From the NCBI RefSeq assembly GCF_014203425.1, contig NZ_JACHJC010000001.1, positions 1,116,001-1,180,000 on the forward strand: a DNA stretch of 64,000 bases. Reading direction: 5' to 3'. A program made the translations under genes and the position numbers. The notes under the pieces are model-generated. The model did no database searches. It worked only from the letters and a program-made list of their open reading frames with translations, and was not told where the DNA came from. Numbering within the stretch: the first letter of the stretch is position 1; each line of letters begins with the position of its first letter. Source of the DNA: Micromonospora echinospora. Lineage in GTDB: Bacteria > Actinomycetota > Actinomycetes > Mycobacteriales > Micromonosporaceae. Shown here one piece after another: positions 49,234-57,546 of this stretch.

Positions 49234-50508
49234 TCACCATGTCGCCTCCGTACTCCTTCCGCCGCCGAGCGCCTCCAGCGCGTCGTCGCGTCCGGCCGGC
49301 GGACGGGGCGCGGGGGCCGCCGGCTCCGCGCCGGTCGCACGCCGTCCGGCGGTGGTCACGATCGCGGCGAGTGCGGTCGTCAGCGGTACGGCCGCGATCA
49401 GGCCGAGCGTGGCCACCGCGCTGCGGACGATCTCCTGGGCGAGGAACTCGCTCGTGAGGATCTGGCTCACCGGGCGGGAGTCGGCGACCAGCAGGAGCAG
49501 GAGCGGCAGCGAGGCGCCCGCGTACGCCAGCACGATGGTGTTGACGGTGGACGCGATGTGGGCCCGGCCGACGCGGGTCGCCGCCCGGTAGAGCTGCCGC
49601 CGGGACAGTCCCGGGTTGGCGTGCGCGAGTTCGGTGACGGTGGCCGCCTGGGTGACGGTGACGTCGTCCAGCACGCCCAGCGAGCCGATGATGATGCCCG
49701 CCAGCAGCAGCCCGTGCAGGTCCACGTCGGCCCGGAACATGGACAGGGTGGTGGCGTCCTCGCTGCCGAAGCCGGTCAGGTGGGTGGCGGACGTGGCGAG
49801 CAGGCCGAGCACGCCGGTGATCACCAGGCTGCCCAGCGTGCCGAGCACCGCCACCGACGTCTGCGCGGTGATCCCGTGCGTCAAATAGAGCACCACGAAC
49901 ATGATCAACGCGGCGCCCACGATCGCCACCAGCAGCGGCGGCTGGCCGCCGCCGATGCCGGGAAGCACGAAGCCGAGCAGGATCGCGAAGCTGGCCACCA
50001 GGCCGCCGAGCGCGGCGAGTCCGCGCCAGCGCCCGAATGCCACGATCGCGGCGGCGAAGAGCACCAGCAGCCAGATCAGCGGGGTGCCGCGCTGGTGCTC
50101 GGCGATGTTGTAGGACTTCACCGACGGGTCGGCCGGGTCGATCAGCTCGACCAGGACGATCTTGTCGCCGACCTCGACCCGTGGTGCCCCCGGCCCGGCC
50201 GGCAGCGGCGTCTCGACCTGCCGGCCCGTGTCCGGGCCCTGCTCGGCGGTGACCGTCGCGGTGCCGCAGGGGCCGCCCGCGCCCTCCGGGGCCTCCGGGG
50301 TCGGCGGGCAGGGTTCGGTGACCACCCGGGTCACGGTGCCGTGGTAGCGGGGGACGTCCGCGCCGCCGACCGGCTCCCGGTCCTGCCGGGGCCAGAGCAC
50401 CAGCGCCGCGATCACGGTGAGCGCGAACAGCGGTACCACCACGGCGACGAGCAGCCGCCGTACGCCCGGTGGCGTGGGCGGTGCGGGGCGGGTGTGGTCG
50501 GCACCCAA
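49234..50508 (-). CDS. YibE/F family integral membrane protein
   Basis: 424-aa membrane protein. One helix near residue 20 (LLVAVVVPLFALTVIAALVL) and an extracellular domain with an OB-like VEVGDKIVLVELIDPAD precede seven or so helices bearing the YibE/F core: GLLLAGIIIGSLGVLDDVTV, AATRVGRAHIASTVNTIVLAYAGASLPLL and FLAQEIVRSAVATLGLIAAVPLTT. Function is not established. A TTG start follows GGGAGAG. A 99-codon ORF begins at its stop (ATGGTGA) and runs through the riboswitch region. Confidence 0.92.
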   Translation of the reverse strand: MGADHTRPAPPTPPGVRRLLVAVVVPLFALTVIAALVLWPRQDREPVGGADVPRYHGTVTRVVTEPCPPTPEAPEGAGGPCGTATVTAEQGPDTGRQVETPLPAGPGAPRVEVGDKIVLVELIDPADPSVKSYNIAEHQRGTPLIWLLVLFAAAIVAFGRWRGLAALGGLVASFAILLGFVLPGIGGGQPPLLVAIVGAALIMFVVLYLTHGITAQTSVAVLGTLGSLVITGVLGLLATSATHLTGFGSEDATTLSMFRADVDLHGLLLAGIIIGSLGVLDDVTVTQAATVTELAHANPGLSRRQLYRAATRVGRAHIASTVNTIVLAYAGASLPLLLLLVADSRPVSQILTSEFLAQEIVRSAVATLGLIAAVPLTTALAAIVTTAGRRATGAEPAAPAPRPPAGRDDALEALGGGRSTEATW

Positions 50509-50671
50509 GGCGTCTCTCCCAACGGTCGCGGCGACGCCTGGTCCGCCGGACCGGTCTGGTCACCGGGCCGGCGCGGACGTGTCGACCACGTCCGGGTCGT
50601 CGCCCCGACATGGTAGGCAGCCCGGCTGGGCGCTCCCGGGCACCGTGGCCGGGGACGCGCGGCCCGCGCGG

Positions 50672-50881
50672 TCAGGCCAGGCCGGCCCGGCGTCGCCGGT
50701 ACTCGTCCTCGTCGATCTCGCCGCGCGCGTACCGCTCGTCGAGGATGCGCCGGGCCGTGGTCGGCCCGGACTGCTGCGGGCCGGTCCACCGCACGGCCAG
50801 CCAGAGGAGCCCTGCCAGCACCACCAGCACCGCCAGGGACCAGATCCACATCCAGCCCATCATCGGGCTCTGCCACATCAT
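50672..50881 (-). CDS. SHOCT domain-containing small membrane protein
   Basis: 69-aa protein: one transmembrane helix (MWIWSLAVLVVLAGLLWLAV) and a C-terminal SHOCT motif (ARRILDERYARGEIDEDEYRRRRAGL). SHOCT segments are short helical oligomerisation or regulatory units attached to many membrane proteins. A Met-rich N-terminus (MMWQSPMMGWMW) could bind copper, and the copper module lies just downstream, but that link is speculative. Confidence 0.85.
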   Translation of the reverse strand: MMWQSPMMGWMWIWSLAVLVVLAGLLWLAVRWTGPQQSGPTTARRILDERYARGEIDEDEYRRRRAGLA

Positions 50882-51005
50882 CGGGCCGCCCTCCGTCCGT
50901 CACCGCGGGTCCGCCGGGCCGGCCTGCCCGCCACTTCGACGGTACGGCCGCGCGGGCGTGTCGGGTCGGGCCGGCGGGCCCGGTCCGGTGGGCCGGAGGT
51001 CCCGC

Positions 51006-51305
51006 TCAGCCGCGCTTCATCAGGCGACCGACGGCGGCCATCATCTCGGTCGCCATCTCGTCGGCCCGGCCCTCGGCGGCGCCCTCGTGCATGCAGTGCC
51101 GCGCGTGCCCGTCGAGCAGGCCGAGGCCGACCTTGTCCAGCGCCGCCTGGATGGCCGAGATCTGGGTCAGCACGTCGATGCAGTAACGGTCGTCCTCGAC
51201 CATCTTCTCGATGCCCCGGACCTGACCCTCGATGCGGCGGAGCCGGGCGAGGAGTTGGTCCTTGCTGGCGGTGTAGCCCCGGGTCGGGCTGGACGGCGCG
51301 GTCAT
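51006..51305 (-). CDS. csoR: Copper-sensing repressor CsoR
   Basis: 99-aa four-helix-bundle repressor of the CsoR/RcnR family. Metal ligands Cys42, His67 and Cys71 (RYCIDVLTQ; GHARHCMH) have the Cu(I) C-H-C spacing of CsoR. Copper binding releases the operator. It is divergent from copZ over an 80-bp region with two palindromic boxes, so it should control both itself and the copper genes. The ATG at 51305 is 7 bases after a TATCCT -10 on the minus strand and may be nearly leaderless. Confidence 0.93.
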   Translation of the reverse strand: MTAPSSPTRGYTASKDQLLARLRRIEGQVRGIEKMVEDDRYCIDVLTQISAIQAALDKVGLGLLDGHARHCMHEGAAEGRADEMATEMMAAVGRLMKRG

Positions 51306-51321
51306 GAAAACGAGGATACCG

Positions 51322-51336
51322 TACCCCTCGGGGGTA
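51322..51336. promoter_or_regulatory. CsoR box 1
   Basis: TACCCCTCGGGGGTA, near-perfect palindrome of the GTACCCC/GGGGTA kind bound by CsoR. It overlaps the presumed promoter of csoR itself. Confidence 0.7.
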
Positions 51337-51353
51337 TGCTAACGTGTCGACAG

Positions 51354-51371
51354 TACCCCCAGGGGGTATAA
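51354..51371. promoter_or_regulatory. CsoR box 2 overlapping the copZ promoter
   Basis: TACCCCCAGGGGGTA (51354-51368) is perfect apart from its central base and overlaps a TATAAG -10 (51366-51371). A repressor here would occlude RNA polymerase at the copZ–copA operon. Confidence 0.8.
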
Positions 51372-51385
51372 GATCGGAGGGCGAC

Positions 51386-51592
51386 ATGGAGAGCACCTAC
51401 CAGGTGAGCGGCATGACCTGCGGCCACTGCGTCAACTCGGTGAGCACCGAGCTGAACGCGCTTCCGGGCGTCAGCGACGTCCAGGTCGACCTGGCCACCG
51501 GCCGGGTCACCGTCACCAGTCAGAACCCGCTGGACGCGGACGCCGTCCGGGCGGCGGTCGACGAGGCCGGCTACGACCTCGTCGGTGCGTGA
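51386..51592 (+). CDS. Copper chaperone, heavy-metal-associated domain (CopZ-like)
   Basis: 68-aa HMA fold. The Cu(I) site is SGMTCGHCVNSV with Cys12 and Cys15; the C-terminus AVDEAGYDLVG is typical. It should deliver cytoplasmic Cu(I) to the CopA ATPase encoded two genes on. ATG at 51386 lies after CGGAGGG; an earlier in-frame GTG would overlap the CsoR box. First gene of the copper operon. Confidence 0.93.
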   Translation: MESTYQVSGMTCGHCVNSVSTELNALPGVSDVQVDLATGRVTVTSQNPLDADAVRAAVDEAGYDLVGA

Positions 51593-51626
51593 CGGGTCCA
51601 CGGACCCGCGGGAACGAGGAGAAACC

Positions 51627-52607
51627 ATGAACACGGCGACGAAGCTCAGCGGCTTCGCGCTCGGCCTCGTGGCGGTCTTCGGCGCGGCGTACGGGATCGG
51701 CAACCTGGCCGACCCCGTCGCCCCGGCCGCCGAGACCCGCCACGACGACAGCGACAGCGACCACGGGACCGGCGACACCGGTCACGGAGACGAGAGCCAG
51801 GCGGGCGGCGCCGCCGCGCACCTGCCCGGCGGGCTGCTCGTCTCCGAACGCGGCTACACGCTCCAGCCCGCCACCGCGGCGGCCGGACAGTTCGCCTTCC
51901 GGATCACCGGCCCGGACGGCGCGCCGGTCACCCGCTTCGAGGTGGCCCACGACAAGCGCATGCACCTGATCGTCGCCCGCCGAGACCTCTCCGGGTTCCG
52001 GCACGTCCACCCGGAGATGACCGGCGACGGCACCTGGCGGGTCGCCTCCCCGCTCGACGGCCCCGGGGTCTGGCGGGCGTTCGCCGACTTCACGCCCGAA
52101 GGCGGCGAGCCGCTGACGCTCGGCCTGGACGTCACGGTCCCCGGTGAGCTGGCCGCCCGGCCGCTGCCGGCGCCGGCCACCAGCACCACAGTCGACGGCT
52201 ACACCGTCACCCTGACCGGCACGCCGGAGCCGGGCCGGACCAGCCGGCTCACGCTCTCCGTCAGCCGCGACGGGCGGCCGGTCACCGACCTGCAGCCCTA
52301 CCTCGGCGCGTACGGGCACCTGGTGGCGCTGCGGCAGGGCGACCTGGCGTACCTGCACGTGCACCCGGAGGGCACGCCCGGCGACGGGCGCACACCGGCC
52401 GGTCCGGCGATCACGTTCGCCGCGGAGGTGCCCTCGGCCGGGGCGTACCGTCTCTACCTGGACTTCCGGCACGGCGACGCGGTGCACACGGCCGAGTTCA
52501 CAGTCCTGGCCGGCGACCGGACCGCGCCGGTGCCCACCGCGCCGGCACCCACCACCGCACCGACCCCGGACGCCGGACACGGCACGCCGGGGCACGGGCA
52601 CAGTTGA
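51627..52607 (+). CDS. Secreted or membrane-anchored His-rich protein of the copper operon
   Basis: 326-aa exported protein. The N-terminus is a signal or anchor ([20 protein letters not shown]), followed by a His/Asp-rich linker ([20 protein letters not shown]). Two beta-sandwich-like halves share the pattern [20 protein letters not shown] and [19 protein letters not shown], each with an HVHP motif. The tail is Pro/Thr-rich and ends [10 protein letters not shown]. The paired HVHP sites and position between copZ and copA suggest extracellular copper binding. No function has been established as far as I know. Confidence 0.82.
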   Translation: MNTATKLSGFALGLVAVFGAAYGIGNLADPVAPAAETRHDDSDSDHGTGDTGHGDESQAGGAAAHLPGGLLVSERGYTLQPATAAAGQFAFRITGPDGAPVTRFEVAHDKRMHLIVARRDLSGFRHVHPEMTGDGTWRVASPLDGPGVWRAFADFTPEGGEPLTLGLDVTVPGELAARPLPAPATSTTVDGYTVTLTGTPEPGRTSRLTLSVSRDGRPVTDLQPYLGAYGHLVALRQGDLAYLHVHPEGTPGDGRTPAGPAITFAAEVPSAGAYRLYLDFRHGDAVHTAEFTVLAGDRTAPVPTAPAPTTAPTPDAGHGTPGHGHS

Positions 52608-52624
52608 GCGCCGGAGGTGCCGCG

Positions 52625-54877
52625 ATGACTGCCACGGGAAAGGCGCTGCCCACCGCGCCGAACCTGATCGAGCTGGCGATCGGCGGGATGACCTGCGCGT
52701 CCTGTGCCGCCCGGATCGAGAAGAAACTCAACCGGATGGACGGCGTCGAGGCGACTGTGAACTACGCCACCGAGAAGGCCACCGTCCGGTACGCCGACGA
52801 CATCGCGCCGGCCGACCTGATCGCCACCGTCGAGAAGACCGGCTACACCGCCGTGGTGCCGCCCCCGCCCGAGCAGGCGGCCGCAGCGGCCGGGGAGCCG
52901 GTGGACGAGCTGCGCACCGCGCGTACGCGGCTCTGGGTCTCCGCCGTGCTCACCGTGCCGGTGATCGTGCTCGCCATGGTTCCGGCCTGGCAGTTCGACT
53001 ACTGGCAGTGGGCCTCGCTCACGCTGGCCGCGCCGGTCGTGGTCTGGGGCGGGCTGCCGTTCCACCGCGCCGCCCTGGTCAACCTGCGGCACGGCGCGGC
53101 GACCATGGACACGCTCGTCTCGCTCGGCACGCTCGCCGCGTTCGGCTGGTCGCTCTGGGCGCTGTTCCTCGGCGACGCCGGCATGCCCGGGATGAAGCAC
53201 CCGTTCAGCCTCGACATCACCCGGGGCGACGGCGCCGGCAACATCTACCTGGAGGCCGCCGCCGGGGTGACCGTGTTCATCCTGGCCGGGCGGTACTTCG
53301 AGGCCCGTTCCAAGCGCACCGCCGGGTCGGCGCTGCGCGCCCTGCTCGAACTCGGGGCCAAGGACGTCGCGGTGCTGCGCGACGGCCAGGAGGTCCGGGT
53401 CCCGGTCGACCGGCTCGCGGTCGGCGACCGGTTCGTGGTCCGGCCCGGCGAGAAGGTCGCCACCGACGGCGTGGTCGAGGAGGGCACCTCGGCCGTCGAC
53501 GCCAGCATGCTCACCGGCGAGTCGGTGCCGGTCGAGGTGGGGCCGGGCGACACGGTGGTCGGCGCGACGGTGAACGCCGGCGGCCGGCTGGTCGTCCGGG
53601 CCACCCGGGTCGGCGGCGACACCCAGCTCGCCCAGATGGCGCGGCTGGTGGAGCAGGCGCAGACCGGCAAGGCGGCCGTGCAGCGGCTCGCCGACCGGAT
53701 CTCCGGCGTCTTCGTGCCGATCGTGATCGCGCTGGCTGCCGGCACGCTCGGCTGGTGGCTCGGCACCGGCTCGGGTACGACCCCCGCGTTCACCGCCGCG
53801 GTGGCCGTGCTGATCATCGCCTGCCCGTGCGCGCTCGGCCTGGCCACGCCGACCGCGCTGCTCGTCGGTACCGGACGCGGCGCGCAGCTCGGGGTGCTGA
53901 TCAAGGGGCCGGAGATGCTGGAGTCCACCCGCCGGGTGGACACCGTGGTGCTGGACAAGACCGGCACCGTCACCACCGGCCGGATGGCGCTGGCCGAGGT
54001 GCTGCCCGCCGACGGCGAGGACGCCGCCGAGCTGCTCCGGGTGGCCGGCGCGCTGGAGGCCGCCTCCGAGCACCCGATCGCCCGGGCCGTCGCCGAGGGC
54101 GCGGCCGAGGCCGGGCCGCTGCCGCCGGTCGGCGAGTTCGCCAACGCCGAAGGGCTCGGCGTGACCGGCACGGTCGAGGGCCGGACCGTGGTGGTCGGCC
54201 GGGCGCGGCTGCTGCGCGAGCGGGGTCTCGACGTACCCGAGGAGGTCGCGCGGGCCGCGACCGGCGCGGAGGCGGCGGGCCGGACGGCGATCCTGGCCGG
54301 CTGGGACGGGCGGGCCCGGGGCGTGCTCGCGGTGGCCGACGCGGTGAAGCCGACCAGCCGGACGGCCGTCGCCCGGCTGCGTGAGCTGGGGCTCACACCG
54401 GTGCTGCTCACCGGCGACAACGCCACGGTGGCGAAGGCGGTGGCCGCCGAGGTCGGCATCGACGAGGTGATCGCGGAGGTGCTACCCGCCGAGAAGGTCG
54501 CGGTGATCGAGCGGCTGCAGGGCGAGGGCCGGGTGGTCGCGATGGTCGGCGACGGGGTCAACGACGCCGCCGCGCTGGCCCGGGCCGACCTCGGGCTGGC
54601 CATGGGCACCGGCACCGACGCGGCCATCGAGGCCGCCGACCTGACGCTGGTCCGGGGTGACCTGACCGCGGCCGTGGACGCGATCCGGCTCTCCCGGCGC
54701 ACGCTGGCGATCATCAAGGGAAACCTGTTCTGGGCGTTCGCCTACAACGTGGCGGCGTTGCCGCTCGCGGCGGCCGGGCTGCTCAACCCGATGCTGGCCG
54801 GGGCGGCGATGGCCTTCTCGTCGGTCTTCGTGGTGGGCAACAGCCTGCGGCTGCGGCGTTTCCGCCCGATCGGGTGA
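52625..54877 (+). CDS. copA: Copper-translocating P-type ATPase
   Basis: 750-aa P1B-type ATPase that exports Cu(I). One N-terminal HMA domain with GMTCASC (Cys24, Cys27), eight membrane helices, the transport motif [13 protein letters not shown] (Cys400, Cys402), phosphorylation loop DKTGTVTTG (Asp444), SEHPIA of the nucleotide domain, and [16 protein letters not shown] of the hinge. CPC plus the CsoR/CopZ context supports copper rather than zinc. CCGGAGG precedes ATG 52625; a TTG 21 bases earlier overlaps the previous gene. Confidence 0.95.
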   Translation: MTATGKALPTAPNLIELAIGGMTCASCAARIEKKLNRMDGVEATVNYATEKATVRYADDIAPADLIATVEKTGYTAVVPPPPEQAAAAAGEPVDELRTARTRLWVSAVLTVPVIVLAMVPAWQFDYWQWASLTLAAPVVVWGGLPFHRAALVNLRHGAATMDTLVSLGTLAAFGWSLWALFLGDAGMPGMKHPFSLDITRGDGAGNIYLEAAAGVTVFILAGRYFEARSKRTAGSALRALLELGAKDVAVLRDGQEVRVPVDRLAVGDRFVVRPGEKVATDGVVEEGTSAVDASMLTGESVPVEVGPGDTVVGATVNAGGRLVVRATRVGGDTQLAQMARLVEQAQTGKAAVQRLADRISGVFVPIVIALAAGTLGWWLGTGSGTTPAFTAAVAVLIIACPCALGLATPTALLVGTGRGAQLGVLIKGPEMLESTRRVDTVVLDKTGTVTTGRMALAEVLPADGEDAAELLRVAGALEAASEHPIARAVAEGAAEAGPLPPVGEFANAEGLGVTGTVEGRTVVVGRARLLRERGLDVPEEVARAATGAEAAGRTAILAGWDGRARGVLAVADAVKPTSRTAVARLRELGLTPVLLTGDNATVAKAVAAEVGIDEVIAEVLPAEKVAVIERLQGEGRVVAMVGDGVNDAAALARADLGLAMGTGTDAAIEAADLTLVRGDLTAAVDAIRLSRRTLAIIKGNLFWAFAYNVAALPLAAAGLLNPMLAGAAMAFSSVFVVGNSLRLRRFRPIG

Positions 54878-54880
54878 GGG

Positions 54881-54906
54881 GATTGGGCGGGCGGCCGACG
54901 GGGTAA
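54881..54906 (+). promoter_or_regulatory. Stress-sigma (SigB-like) promoter of csbD
   Basis: GATT (54881-54884) and GGGTAA (54901-54906) are 16 bp apart and match GNNT-N14-16-GGGTAY well. The csbD start follows 39 bp downstream. Confidence 0.55.
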
Positions 54907-54944
54907 CCAGTTGTCGTCAGGCAATCGCATCAGTGGAGGTCATG

Positions 54945-55118
54945 ATGGGTCTCGACGACAAGATCGACAACACTTCCCAGGACGCCGCGGGCAAGGTCAA
55001 GGAGGGCGTCGGCCGGGCCACGGACAACGAGCGCCTGGAGGCCGAGGGCCGCAACGACCAGGCCGGCGCCAAGCTCAAGCAGGCCGGCGAGAAGATCAAG
55101 GACGCCTTCAAGAGCTGA
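54945..55118 (+). CDS. CsbD family stress protein
   Basis: 57-aa hydrophilic protein with the full CsbD pattern: DKIDNTSQDAAGKVKEGVGR, then ERLEAEGRNDQAGAKLKQAG and EKIKDAF. CsbD in Bacillus belongs to the general-stress regulon; function unknown. The GGAGGT site is closest to the ATG pair at 54942/54945; I chose the second because the conserved part begins MGLDDK. Its own SigB-like promoter and terminator make it independent of copA. Confidence 0.9.
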   Translation: MGLDDKIDNTSQDAAGKVKEGVGRATDNERLEAEGRNDQAGAKLKQAGEKIKDAFKS

Positions 55119-55136
55119 CGTACGCGCAGTGCACGT

Positions 55137-55168
55137 CGCCGGGCCGGCCCTTTCGGGCCGGCCCGGCG
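55137..55168. terminator. Hairpin terminator between csbD and the reductase gene
   Basis: Perfect 14-bp stem (CGCCGGGCCGGCCC at 55137-55150 with 55155-55168) and a TTTC tetraloop. Convergent genes lie on both sides, so it works in both directions. Confidence 0.85.
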
Positions 55169-55179
55169 TGCCGTACCGG

Positions 55180-55815
55180 TCAGTGCCGCACCCGGTAGCG
55201 GACGTGCGTGACAGCGGGTGACGCCACCACCTTCTCCGGCTCCAGCACCACGTCGAGCGGCCCGTCGAACAGCGGTGTGCCGCCGCCCAGCACGATCGGC
55301 ACCACGTGCAGCCAGAGCGAGTCGAGCTGCCCGTCGGTCAGGTACCGGCGTACCGTGGCGCCGCCACCGGCCACGCAGACCCGCCCGTCGCCGGCCGCCG
55401 ACCGGGCCCGCTCCAGCGCCGCCCCGGGGCCGTCGGTGACGAAGTGGAACTCCGTGCCGCCGTTCATGACCAGCGGTTCCCGTGGGTGGTGGGTCAGCAC
55501 GAACACCGGGGTCCGGAACGGCGGATCGTCGCCCCACCAGCCGGTCCACCCGAGGTCCCACGGACCCTCGCCGCCGCCGAACATGCGCCGGCCCATCACG
55601 TACGCGCCGACGCCCCCGGTCATCTCCTCGATCACCTCGGCGTCCGGGTTGCGCTCCCCGCCCTCCTGGCCGTGCTGCGCGCGCCAGCTCTCGGTGGCGA
55701 ACGCCCACTCGTGCAACCGCAGGCCACCACGGCCCAGCGGGTCCGCCAGGCTCTGGCCCGGCGCCGCCACATAGCCGTCCAGCGACACCGACATCTGACT
55801 GGTCACCTCTCCCAT
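55180..55815 (-). CDS. Dihydrofolate reductase family protein (RibD-like reductase)
   Basis: 211-aa protein of the RibD C-terminal/DHFR-like fold: SQMSVSLDGYVAAPGQSLAD at the start, AYVMGRRMFGGGEGPWD, PVFVLTHHPREPL, and VCVAGGGATVRRYL for the NADPH loop. Such stand-alone reductases have unknown substrates. Start choice is uncertain: ATG at 55815 (chosen), or Met a few codons later behind GGAGAGGTGAC. Downstream in transcription from the ECF42 gene but only 37 bp away, so possibly co-transcribed. Confidence 0.85.
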   Translation of the reverse strand: MGEVTSQMSVSLDGYVAAPGQSLADPLGRGGLRLHEWAFATESWRAQHGQEGGERNPDAEVIEEMTGGVGAYVMGRRMFGGGEGPWDLGWTGWWGDDPPFRTPVFVLTHHPREPLVMNGGTEFHFVTDGPGAALERARSAAGDGRVCVAGGGATVRRYLTDGQLDSLWLHVVPIVLGGGTPLFDGPLDVVLEPEKVVASPAVTHVRYRVRH

Positions 55816-55851
55816 GGAGGGTGGACCGCAGTGCGCGCGGCAACTCATCGG

Positions 55852-57087
55852 TCAGGCCAGGCGGGCGGCGCGGGCCTGGAGGTAACGGCGCTCCGGCAGG
55901 CTGGTGGTGGCCCGCGCGGCGGCCAGGTACGCGGCCCGCGCGTCCGACCGGTCCCCGGCCAGGTCGAGCAGATGCGCGCGGACGGCGGCGAGCCGGTGGT
56001 GGCCGGCGGTGCGGCCGTCGGCGTCGAGCGGCTCCAGCAGCGCGAGCCCGGCGCGCGGGCCGTCCACCATGGCCACCGCGACCGCCTGGTTGAGCGTGAC
56101 CATCGGATTCGGCGCGATGTGGGCCAGCACCCGGTAGAGCGCGACGATCTGCGGCCAGTCAGTGGTCTCGGCGGAGGGGGCCTCCGCGTGCACCGCCGCG
56201 ATGGCCGCCTGCACCTGGTACGGCCCCGGCGACGACCAGGTCAGCGCCTCGGTCACCAGCGCCACCCCCTGCGCGACGGCGTCCCGGTCCCACCGGCCGC
56301 GATCCTGCTCGGCCAGCGGCACCAGTTCGCCGTCCGGGCCGGTACGCGCCGCCCGGTGCGCGTCGGTGAGCAGCATCAGCGCCAGCAACCCGGCCACCTC
56401 GCCGTCGTCCGGGAGCAGCCGGCGCAGTTCCCGGGCCAGCCGGATCGCCTCGGCGGTCAGCTCCGCCCGGTGCAGCGCCTCGCCGCTCGACGCCGCGTAC
56501 CCCTCGTTGAACACCAGGTAGAGCACGCGCAGCACAGCGCCCAGCCGCTCGTCGCGGTCGGCCGGCGAGGGCAGCGTGAAACGCGCGCCGGCCGCCTCGA
56601 TCCGCTGCTTCGCGCGGCGGATCCGCTGGCTCATGGTCGCCTCCGGCACCAGGTACGCGCGGGCGATCTCGGCAGTGCTCAACCCGCCCACCGCACGCAG
56701 CGTGAGCGCGATCTGCGCGCTGACCGGCAGCGCCGGATGGCAGCAGAGGAACAGCAGCTTCAGCGTGTCGTCCCCGCTCGGCGGCTCCTCGTCGGGGGGC
56801 GGCGCGACAGTCGCGTACGCCGGCTGCCGGACCGCCACCGCGACCTCGCGTGCCCGGCGGGCGTGCTCACGGCGCCACTCGTCGGTGAGCCGGCGGGTGG
56901 CCACTATGACCAGCCACGAGCGGGGGTGGTTTGGCAGGCCCTGCTCGGGCCACTGGACGGCGGCGGCGAGCAGCGCCTCCTGGACGGCGTCCTCGCAGGC
57001 GTAGAACTGGCCGTGCCGGCGCACGAGCACGCCGAGGACCTGCGGTGCGAGTTCGCGTAGCAGGTCCTCGACCGCCCGCGAGGTCAC
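55852..57087 (-). CDS. ECF-type RNA polymerase sigma factor with C-terminal TPR-like domain (ECF42)
   Basis: 411-aa sigma factor. Sigma-2 region: EDAVQEALLAAAVQWPEQGL and NHPRSWLVIVATRRLTDEWR; sigma-4: LRAVGGLSTAEIARAYLVPEATMSQRI (split here by normal spacing). The C-terminal 220 residues form a TPR-like helical extension (AVLRVLYLVFNEGYAASSGE; NPMVTLNQAVAVAMVDGP), which identifies group ECF42. In place of an anti-sigma factor, this group has DGPF-domain partner genes; one precedes it here with an ATGA overlap. Confidence 0.93.
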   Translation of the reverse strand: MTSRAVEDLLRELAPQVLGVLVRRHGQFYACEDAVQEALLAAAVQWPEQGLPNHPRSWLVIVATRRLTDEWRREHARRAREVAVAVRQPAYATVAPPPDEEPPSGDDTLKLLFLCCHPALPVSAQIALTLRAVGGLSTAEIARAYLVPEATMSQRIRRAKQRIEAAGARFTLPSPADRDERLGAVLRVLYLVFNEGYAASSGEALHRAELTAEAIRLARELRRLLPDDGEVAGLLALMLLTDAHRAARTGPDGELVPLAEQDRGRWDRDAVAQGVALVTEALTWSSPGPYQVQAAIAAVHAEAPSAETTDWPQIVALYRVLAHIAPNPMVTLNQAVAVAMVDGPRAGLALLEPLDADGRTAGHHRLAAVRAHLLDLAGDRSDARAAYLAAARATTSLPERRYLQARAARLA

Positions 57088-57455
57088 ATCTCCGTCCCGG
57101 CCTGCTCCATCACCGCGCGCACCTCCAGCACGCCGAAACCGTGCCGCACGTCCGGCCAGCGCGCGGCGATCTCGGCGGCCCGCTCCGGGGTCTCGCAGTC
57201 GACCGTCAGGTAGCCGGCGAACTGCTCCTTGCTCTCCACGAACGGCCCGTCGGTGATTTCAGTGCCGCCGGAGGCCGCCGGTCGTACCGTCCGGGCCTGC
57301 GACGGGTGGGCCAGCGCCTCTCCGCCGACCAGCTCACCGGACTCGGTCAGCTCCTTCATGATCTCGTCGACCTCGCCGAAGATCGCGTTGCGTTCCGCCT
57401 CGGACAGCTCCTCCACGAAGCCGGGCCGGTTCCAGATCAGCAGCATGTACTTCAC
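57084..57455 (-). CDS. DGPF/YCII-related domain protein, ECF42 partner
   Basis: 123-aa ferredoxin-like fold protein of the YCII family. The TEITDGPFVESKEQFAGY motif (Asp69–Phe72) names the DGPF group, and VKYMLLIWNRPG is the usual start. These proteins are invariably next to ECF42 sigma factors and may signal to the TPR extension; the mechanism is unresolved. GTG at 57455 sits after TGAGGAG and is one codon triplet before the in-frame ATG. ATGA overlap with the sigma gene. Confidence 0.9.
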   Translation of the reverse strand: MKYMLLIWNRPGFVEELSEAERNAIFGEVDEIMKELTESGELVGGEALAHPSQARTVRPAASGGTEITDGPFVESKEQFAGYLTVDCETPERAAEIAARWPDVRHGFGVLEVRAVMEQAGTEM

Positions 57456-57546
57456 TGTGCACTCCTCAGGTCCGGGGCCACCCTCGGTGGCGCCTCGCAG
57501 ACGGGTCGGAGCCGGTCCGCCCGAACCGACATCATCGGCCAGGAAG

